In this document: positions 59,114 to 64,000 of the stretch, piece by piece
Position numbering within the stretch: the first letter of the stretch is position 1
Layout of the letters: every line of letters starts with the position of its first letter
Source of the DNA: a bacterium
GTDB taxonomy: Bacteria; Bacteroidota; Bacteroidia; B-17B0; Aurantibacillaceae
Length of the DNA: 64,000 nt
Reading direction: 5' to 3'
Assembly: GCA_029945625.1 (NCBI GenBank)
Contig: JAQSCW010000043.1
Coordinates: forward strand, 30,451 to 94,450
Made by a program: the position numbers and the translations under genes
The notes under the pieces: model-generated
What the model saw: only the letters and a program-made list of their open reading frames with translations
Databases searched by the model: none
What the model was told of the DNA's origin: nothing

Positions 59114-59767
59114 TTACTTCTTATGCAATGTTTGTGAGGTAACTGTAAAATCACCATTGATAATTCTATAGGATGTTTTTAACTGGTTGAGGCAGGGAAT
59201 GCAGAGAGGGCCCTGAAATTTCGCTTTAATAAAACCTATTTCGTTGGTTGATAAATGAATTTGATGCGCAAACTGACCATGTTCATTGTCAAATTCAATA
59301 TAATCTTCACACCGGCAACAAAACAAACTTTTAGTTAATCGCCTTGCCGGAGTTTTGCTGATAATTCCCTGCAAAAGCATTTTAAGATCATGATAAGTAT
59401 AGGGTTTTGCATAAACTTCGCTTGCGCCTGCTTCCAATGACTTCGTTACAGTAAAATCAGACACCACATCCGTGAAAACAACAACAGGTATTTTATTATA
59501 TCTGGGAGAATTTCGAATTGTCTTGATATCTTCCAATTCCCGAAAAGGAGGCCTCACTTCCAAAAAAATAATATTGGGTAAAACCTGTCGGTTAAGAGAT
59601 CTTTGTAATTTGTCCTTAATGAGAAACTCCACAATTTGCTCACTCGAATACACCAAGTTTATTTCGATATCGGGGTCGATTTCAGAAAGGGCCATTTTGT
59701 ATAGAAACTGATAGTCAGCATGATCCTCCGAAACAAGAATAGAAAACTTTTTTTTTAGTGCAGTCAT
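59114..59767 (-). CDS. Atypical receiver domain with Cys-rich C-terminal domain
   Basis: A 217-residue protein. Residues 8-138 follow the CheY fold, with acidic SEDHAD (13-18) and conserved Lys121 (YAKPYT), but the phospho-acceptor position in the beta-3 strand reads IIFLEVRPP, placing Glu70 where Asp is expected. It may mimic constant phosphorylation or act without phosphorylation. The C-terminal part (about 145-205) has CCRC (150-153) and CIPC (189-192), a probable zinc-binding pair, in a unit that is not one of the common output domains. A TACCTTTG box lies at 59789-59782 on the same strand. Confidence 0.75.
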   Translation of the reverse strand: MTALKKKFSILVSEDHADYQFLYKMALSEIDPDIEINLVYSSEQIVEFLIKDKLQRSLNRQVLPNIIFLEVRPPFRELEDIKTIRNSPRYNKIPVVVFTDVVSDFTVTKSLEAGASEVYAKPYTYHDLKMLLQGIISKTPARRLTKSLFCCRCEDYIEFDNEHGQFAHQIHLSTNEIGFIKAKFQGPLCIPCLNQLKTSYRIINGDFTVTSQTLHKK

Positions 59768-60101
59768 GATTGGTGCAATCTCAAAGGTACTTTAGGGATG
59801 TTAACGAATCTGATAGATTTAGGTTTCATATTAACCTGGTAATCTTAATATCTTAGTCACATTGTTGATATTATTTGGTGAATTAGGCGTAAAACACTAA
59901 ACCAACCTTCGAATTACCTGCAAGTTACCCATTAAAAACCAACACCACTCTGTTAATTTACTTTAAACCCCTTTATTGCTGCCTGATTAAAATCATACAA
60001 CCCTTTTATGTCATTTTAGATTACTATTATTTTTTTGCACAATTTTTAATCTGTTGGAGATTCATACCGTGCAATCACATGTTTCTCGTACTTTTGTATT
60101 C
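59768..60101. other. AT-rich intergenic stretch between divergent genes
   Basis: 334 bases without a credible gene or RNA. It contains the TACCTTTG -7 box for the receiver gene (59782-59789, minus) and TACTTTTG at 60089-60096 near the next start. Confidence 0.5.
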
Positions 60102-60977
60102 ATGGTATCGGTTATTAAATATATTACCCTTTTTCTCTTGACGCTGGCTTTAGCTTGCACCCCTTCGGGAAAAAATGAAGCAGACTTGAGCACGACTCAG
60201 AAAAACGACCCTCTAAGAGATTCTGTTGAAAGTAGACTTGTGCAAACCATTGAAGAAATCAACCAGAATCTGGATCTGATCCGCGAAAAGGAAGGTCTGA
60301 TAAATTCGGCAGAAAACGCCGAAAACCTGAGCAAGAAAGAAGCCATCTTGCGAAATATTAGTTTGATTAACGTGCTTCTCGATGAAAACAAAAAAAAGAT
60401 GATAGAACTGATTTCGCAAGCTAACCAGTTAGGAAGGGAAAATAGTGCTTTGGTTAGAATCTCAAAACAAACGCAGGAGAGAATTGAAAAGCAGGAACAC
60501 GAAATCATCAACTTAAAACAGGATCTGGCGATGGAAGAGTATAAAGTGGCCGACCTCTACAATAAGATGGACGAAATGCAAGTGGCCAACGAAGTACTGC
60601 TTTCGGAAAAGAACGCTCTACTGGATGCAAATGACCAACTGAGTAAAGATCTCAACAAAGGCTATTTTGTTTACGGCACACGGGAACAACTGGTGAAAAA
60701 AGAAATCATTGAAAAAAAAGGAGGCTTATTGGGAATTGGGAAAGAAAATGCACTTGCAAATGCTTTCTTTAAAAATCGCGAATATTTTGTTGAATTAGAT
60801 ATGCGCGACATAAAAACGGTGCCAATTCAAGGAAAAAAACCGAAACTCCTCACCCAACACCCGGTCGGATCCTATGAATGGAAGCAAAAAAACGAAGAAT
60901 ATACCAGTCTTATCATCACTAACCCCCAGGAATTCTGGTTTACCTCACGATTTTTGGTAATAGAAGTGCGCGAATAA
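60102..60977 (+). CDS. Coiled-coil lipoprotein of unknown function
   Basis: From ATG 60102 the protein has 291 residues and a lipoprotein signal (LFLLTLALAC, Cys19). Most of the mature part (about 40-185) is a continuous heptad-rich coiled coil; the last 80 residues form a small globular end (NKGYFVYGTREQLVKKEII, then PNPQEFWF-type sheet). This N-terminal lipobox with coiled coil and conserved end is seen in a set of Bacteroidota proteins of unknown function. A TTG at 60054 in frame would mask the lipobox and is not preferred. It is probably tethered to the outer membrane, facing the periplasm. Confidence 0.7.
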   Translation: MVSVIKYITLFLLTLALACTPSGKNEADLSTTQKNDPLRDSVESRLVQTIEEINQNLDLIREKEGLINSAENAENLSKKEAILRNISLINVLLDENKKKMIELISQANQLGRENSALVRISKQTQERIEKQEHEIINLKQDLAMEEYKVADLYNKMDEMQVANEVLLSEKNALLDANDQLSKDLNKGYFVYGTREQLVKKEIIEKKGGLLGIGKENALANAFFKNREYFVELDMRDIKTVPIQGKKPKLLTQHPVGSYEWKQKNEEYTSLIITNPQEFWFTSRFLVIEVRE

Positions 60978-61000
60978 CATGATAATGTTTAAAAGGTTTT

Positions 61001-61031
61001 TTGCTGCGCGTTGCCAAATAATTTATATTTG
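61001..61031 (+). promoter_or_regulatory. Promoter of the collagen-like lipoprotein gene
   Basis: TTG (61001-61003), a 20-base spacer and TATATTTG (61024-61031) match the Bacteroidota consensus exactly. The ATG at 61071 gives a leader of about 35 bases. Confidence 0.7.
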
Positions 61032-61070
61032 ATCAATAAATTGTAAAACAAAACCTAAAAAAATAAGAAC

Positions 61071-61610
61071 ATGAAAACAACCAAATTAAAGATAGGAGCA
61101 TTGCTTCTTGCCATAGCGGTGGCACTTACACCCGTTTTATTGACCAATTGTGCAAAAGGCGATACGGGTCCTGCAGGGACGAACGGAACAAATGGCACAA
61201 ATGGGAATGCAAATGTGAAATCAGGTACTTTTCAAAACATGACATGGACCTTTAATAATGCGACACTTCGATGGGAATCTGTTGTTTCTTATTCTGCCAT
61301 CACACAAGAGGTTGTTACCAGTGGAGCTGTTTTAGTTTATATCGACATCAATGGCTATTATGTGCAACTACCTTATAGTTATGTGCTTGGTACCGGTGTT
61401 AATGCTGTTATCGTGTGGTGGGAAGCGGAGCATTTTGTTGGAGGCGTGAGACTCAAATTGCATAATTCTGATCTTGACAATCTTGTGGTACCACAAAGTA
61501 CTGCCAAGTTTAAAATCGTAGCCATGACTGCGTCTGCAAGAGCGGCACACCCTGATGTGGATACAAAAAATTATCAGGAAGTTAAAACTTCCTATGGAAT
61601 TAGTGAATAA
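61071..61610 (+). CDS. Lipoprotein with a short collagen-like segment
   Basis: A 179-residue lipoprotein. The signal ends TPVLLTNC (Cys27), immediately followed by a collagen-like run of G-x-y triplets (KGDTGPAGTNGTNGTNG, about 29-45). The remaining 130 residues are beta-rich (VLVYIDINGYYVQLPY and others) without a recognised motif. Proteins with this lipobox, GxY stretch and beta-domain are frequent in Bacteroidota and of unknown function; surface exposure is likely. A consensus promoter and a strong terminator frame it as a single-gene unit. Confidence 0.8.
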   Translation: MKTTKLKIGALLLAIAVALTPVLLTNCAKGDTGPAGTNGTNGTNGNANVKSGTFQNMTWTFNNATLRWESVVSYSAITQEVVTSGAVLVYIDINGYYVQLPYSYVLGTGVNAVIVWWEAEHFVGGVRLKLHNSDLDNLVVPQSTAKFKIVAMTASARAAHPDVDTKNYQEVKTSYGISE

Positions 61611-61627
61611 TTGAAAAACAGAATTCA

Positions 61628-61660
61628 AGAAAAAGAGCGGCCTTAACCGCTCTTTTTTTT
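61628..61660. terminator. Bidirectional terminator between convergent genes
   Basis: AAAAGAGCGG and CCGCTCTTTT form a perfect 10-base stem with loop CCTTAA, with T-runs following on both strands. It serves the lipoprotein gene (plus) and probably the helicase gene (minus), whose stop codon adjoins it. Confidence 0.85.
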
Positions 61661-62991
61661 TAATTTCCCCGTTTACTTCTGCTTTTTTCTAAGGCCCGTC
61701 GCAATCTTTCCTGGCGGCGCTTTCCGCCTAATTGAACCTTACTATTTTTTGCTTTCTTTTCATGAAACGCACCTGTGGGCGTTGCTATCCTTTTTGCTTT
61801 CTTTAAATTCTTATCCCGGGGAACCGGAACCTCATCGGGAATAAGCTCTTCGGAAATTTCCACTTCTTCGGGAAGTTCAAGTGTCTCAATTTCTTTTCCC
61901 ATCAAAAGTTCAATAGTAGTTCGGTAAGCTGCTTCCTTTTCGGTACTAAAACTGAGTGCAGTTCCCGCTTTTTCGGCTCTTCCTGTTCTTCCAATCCGAT
62001 GAATGTATGTACCGGGTTCGGCAGGCAGATCGAAGTTAATCACATGACTAACGTTCTTAAAGTCTAAACCGCGGGCAATCACATCGGTAGCAATGAGCAT
62101 TCGAAGTGATTCCTCTCCAAATCGTTTCACCATGTCGAAACGATGGGGCTGAGATTTATTGGAATGAATAACTCCAAATTCGTCCGAGAATTCACTTAAT
62201 TCCTTTTCAATGAGATCGGCGATATTCTTATTTTTAACAAATAGCAGTGTTTTTTTTAGTGCTTTGTCTTTTGTTAAGAGCCACTTCAACAAATTAATTT
62301 TGGTGTAGAAATTGGGCACCTCATATGCCTGCTGTATTATCTTTTCAAGTGGAGTTCCACGTGTTAACAGCTCTATATACTCGGGCGCATTAAAAAATTT
62401 ATTGATCATTGTTTCCACATCTTCGCTGAGGGTGGCCGAAAATAATAGATTTTGACGGCGTGGCGGTAAGCGCTCCAGAATCTGCATTAACTGAGCTCTA
62501 AATCCTAAATTCAACATCTCATCCACCTCATCAATTACTAATTTCTTCACGGCGCTTAATTGTAAAGTTCTACTAAGTGTCAAATCAATGAGCCGTCCGG
62601 GTGTGGCAACCAAAATATCGATTCCGTCATATACTTTCTGCTTCTGGGTATTAATATTGGAGGCGCCGTAAACACCCAACACACGAATACTCATGTATGC
62701 GGCGAGTTTGTTAATTTCTTCAACTACCTGCACTACAAGTTCGCGCGTAGGAACCACTATAACTACCCGGGGGTGGCGTTGTTCCGAATACGTGAGCTGA
62801 CGGAGAATGGGCAATAAATAGGCAATTGTTTTTCCGGTACCTGTTTGCGCAATGCCCACAGCATCTCTGCCCGACATGATTACCGGATACGCTTTTTCCT
62901 GAATAGGTGTGAGCGAAGTAAAACCGCGCTCCTCCAATGCCTTTATAAGTGGTTTAGAAAGATTGAGGTGTTCAAATTGAGGTGTTGCCAT
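61660..62991 (-). CDS. DEAD-box ATP-dependent RNA helicase (DEVD variant)
   Basis: A 443-residue helicase with the Q motif (PIQEKAYP), Walker A AQTGTGKT (48-55), PTREL (Ia), ATPGR (Ib), motif II DEVD (154-157), SAT (III) and HRIGRTGR (VI). DEVD replaces the canonical DEAD; Asp and Glu for ATP hydrolysis remain and the Ala-to-Val change is tolerated in some family members. The C-terminus (about 385-443) is a basic tail (KKAKRIATPTG, RRQERLRRALEKSRSKRGN) like that of RhlE-type helicases. It probably acts in ribosome assembly or mRNA turnover. Confidence 0.93.
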   Translation of the reverse strand: MATPQFEHLNLSKPLIKALEERGFTSLTPIQEKAYPVIMSGRDAVGIAQTGTGKTIAYLLPILRQLTYSEQRHPRVVIVVPTRELVVQVVEEINKLAAYMSIRVLGVYGASNINTQKQKVYDGIDILVATPGRLIDLTLSRTLQLSAVKKLVIDEVDEMLNLGFRAQLMQILERLPPRRQNLLFSATLSEDVETMINKFFNAPEYIELLTRGTPLEKIIQQAYEVPNFYTKINLLKWLLTKDKALKKTLLFVKNKNIADLIEKELSEFSDEFGVIHSNKSQPHRFDMVKRFGEESLRMLIATDVIARGLDFKNVSHVINFDLPAEPGTYIHRIGRTGRAEKAGTALSFSTEKEAAYRTTIELLMGKEIETLELPEEVEISEELIPDEVPVPRDKNLKKAKRIATPTGAFHEKKAKNSKVQLGGKRRQERLRRALEKSRSKRGN

Positions 62992-63178
62992 AGTTCGGCG
63001 AAGATAGGCAATTCAAACCTTTTTTGATGCTGCTATTAAATTCGTTTCCTGTTGTAACTTGGGGCAAAAGAGTACTTCCTGGGCCTTTGATTTAGGTTTT
63101 TAACAAATAAAAATTGCTTACACGGATTTATTTCAATAAAATTACCCTACAAACCACCATCGTAAAATTTTATTGCCC

Positions 63179-64000
63179 ATGAAAAAGAAAAAACAAATTT
63201 CAGTTTTTGCAAACGTCCTTTTCTTTTCAAGTTTGCTATTTTGGTCTACAAACCTTCAGGCACAGTCCGTTCAAACGGTCACCTTTGCTTACACGGGGCT
63301 TGTTCAAACATTTACGGTACCCAATTGTGTAGGCACCATTACGGTGGATGCCAGAGGTGGAGAAGGTGCCAATGCAAATGATAAATTACTCACTAACTCA
63401 AGCGGAGGTGCGGGTGGCAGAGCTGTTGGGATTATTACAGTGACGCCGGGACAGGTATTAACTATTTATGTGGGGGGCATGGGAAGTCAAAATGGCTCCG
63501 GTGGTTTTAACGGTGGGGGTGCAGGAGGAAATTCAACAGCCGGTTCGAGTTGTTTCGGTGGTCCTGCCGGTGGCGGGGGTGGCGCTTCCGATGTGCGGGT
63601 TGGAGGAATTGGTCTGTCCAATCGTGTCATCGTTGGTGCAGGTGGTGGTGGAGCCGGAAGAGATTACTGCAATGGCAGTTGTCAACCTTGCGGATGCGGA
63701 GGCAGTGGTGGTGGTGGTGGTGGCTTAAATGGAACAATTGGTCAAGCGGCTCATAATTGTGGTTTTTCTTATCCCGGCGGTGGGGTTAACGGGGGTGCGC
63801 CGGGTACGCAAACTGCTGTGGGTGCGGGGGGCCCTGGTGACAACGGAGGTAATAATGGATTTACAGCGACCCTAAATATTGGGGGGAATGGCGGCGATGG
63901 TCAGTACGACGTTGCCGGTGGTGGTGGTGGCGGTGGCTACTTTGGCGGCGGCGGCGGCGGAGCGGCTTCAAATGGAAGCGGCGTGGGCGGCGGCGGTGGC
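63179..64000 (+). CDS. Glycine-rich exported surface protein (partial, N-terminal 274 residues)
   Basis: ATG at 63179 opens a frame that is still open at the window edge. A signal peptide (about 1-29, ending SLLFWSTNLQAQ) is followed by a beta unit (VQTVTFAYTGLVQTFTVPN, then GTITVDARGGEGA) and long glycine-rich sequence (GGGGG runs with Asn, Ser and occasional Cys), a fold seen in glycine-rich bacterial surface proteins. The same type of domain occurs in the 52355-55159 protein. The third base is strongly G/C here because of Gly codons. By analogy it is likely a T9SS or other surface-displayed adhesin, but the C-terminus is outside the window. Confidence 0.8.
   Translation, partial: MKKKKQISVFANVLFFSSLLFWSTNLQAQSVQTVTFAYTGLVQTFTVPNCVGTITVDARGGEGANANDKLLTNSSGGAGGRAVGIITVTPGQVLTIYVGGMGSQNGSGGFNGGGAGGNSTAGSSCFGGPAGGGGGASDVRVGGIGLSNRVIVGAGGGGAGRDYCNGSCQPCGCGGSGGGGGGLNGTIGQAAHNCGFSYPGGGVNGGAPGTQTAVGAGGPGDNGGNNGFTATLNIGGNGGDGQYDVAGGGGGGGYFGGGGGGAASNGSGVGGGGG

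Noticed and set aside
63400..64000. GGC/GGT-rich low-complexity repeat
   Set aside because: It is explained by glycine codons in an open frame with a signal peptide, so it is coding rather than a non-coding repeat.

Overview
The window reads as a chromosomal segment of a member of the Bacteroidota, probably an environmental Bacteroidia or Sphingobacteriales-like lineage; a genus cannot be named from the sequence. The evidence is concordant: a T9SS-type C-terminal sorting domain (52355-55159), a PorG-like outer membrane protein, a GldI-like FKBP lipoprotein, a TonB-dependent receptor with a carboxypeptidase-regulatory N-terminus, a DUF5723 barrel fused to TSP3 repeats and OmpA, a Reg_prop/Y_Y_Y sensor, and Bacteroidota promoters (TTG, 19-21 nt, TAnnTTTG). 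Most of the DNA is ordinary core genome with dense, short operons and several TAATG start/stop overlaps.

Layout. 1-3143 (minus): a nitronate monooxygenase-like oxidoreductase, an M16 peptidase, a CoaD-like nucleotidyltransferase with an N-terminal extension, and the start of a GT-C membrane protein. 3264-7073 (plus): PorG-like barrel, DUF1573 lipoprotein, YajC, YbbR-like protein and CoaE. 7074-8378 is an AT-rich accessory patch with a gene remnant and two orphan genes. 8466-11789 (minus) pairs a BatA/VWA protein with a dihydroorotase homologue that has lost its metal site. 12572-15166 is a second accessory patch of small and orphan genes, ending near a tRNA-Met. 15645-16739 encodes a lysine-rich, histone-H1-like tail fused to a START-like domain.

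17201-19919 holds a TonB-dependent receptor behind a TPP riboswitch, so it is probably a thiamine uptake receptor. Next come Dxr, RseP and a secreted orphan (19967-23395), the large OmpA/TSP3 protein (23792-26242), release factor 1 and a LOG-family protein. 28306-34564 is an envelope glycan and lipid group: an LpxL-type acyltransferase, a methyltransferase, two GT2 glycosyltransferases, an epimerase and a GT39-like membrane transferase. 34604-42778 contains a PLP gamma-family enzyme, a YceI protein and two SpoIIE-type phosphatase sensors. 42817-45199 has a GldI-like PPIase, endonuclease III overlapping a histone-H1-like gene, Bcp and tRNA-Asp. 45491-50081 has an arylsulfatase and its partner gene, then an M23 peptidase. 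50423-55159 has a TMTC-like GT-C/TPR protein and a giant glycine-rich T9SS cargo.

55445-58412 is a divergent pair of paralogous beta-eliminating lyases. Specificity residues split them into a tyrosine phenol-lyase type and a tryptophanase type. The window closes with a CBS protein, a receiver domain lacking its phospho-acceptor Asp, two lipoproteins, a DEAD-box helicase and the start of a second glycine-rich surface protein.

No CRISPR array, IS element or prophage was seen. The least explained parts are the two accessory patches (7074-8378 and 12572-15166), the repeated intergenic hairpin element (16984-17172 and 23526-23655), a terminator-like hairpin embedded in the start of the YbbR-like gene, and the altered-active-site enzyme homologues.
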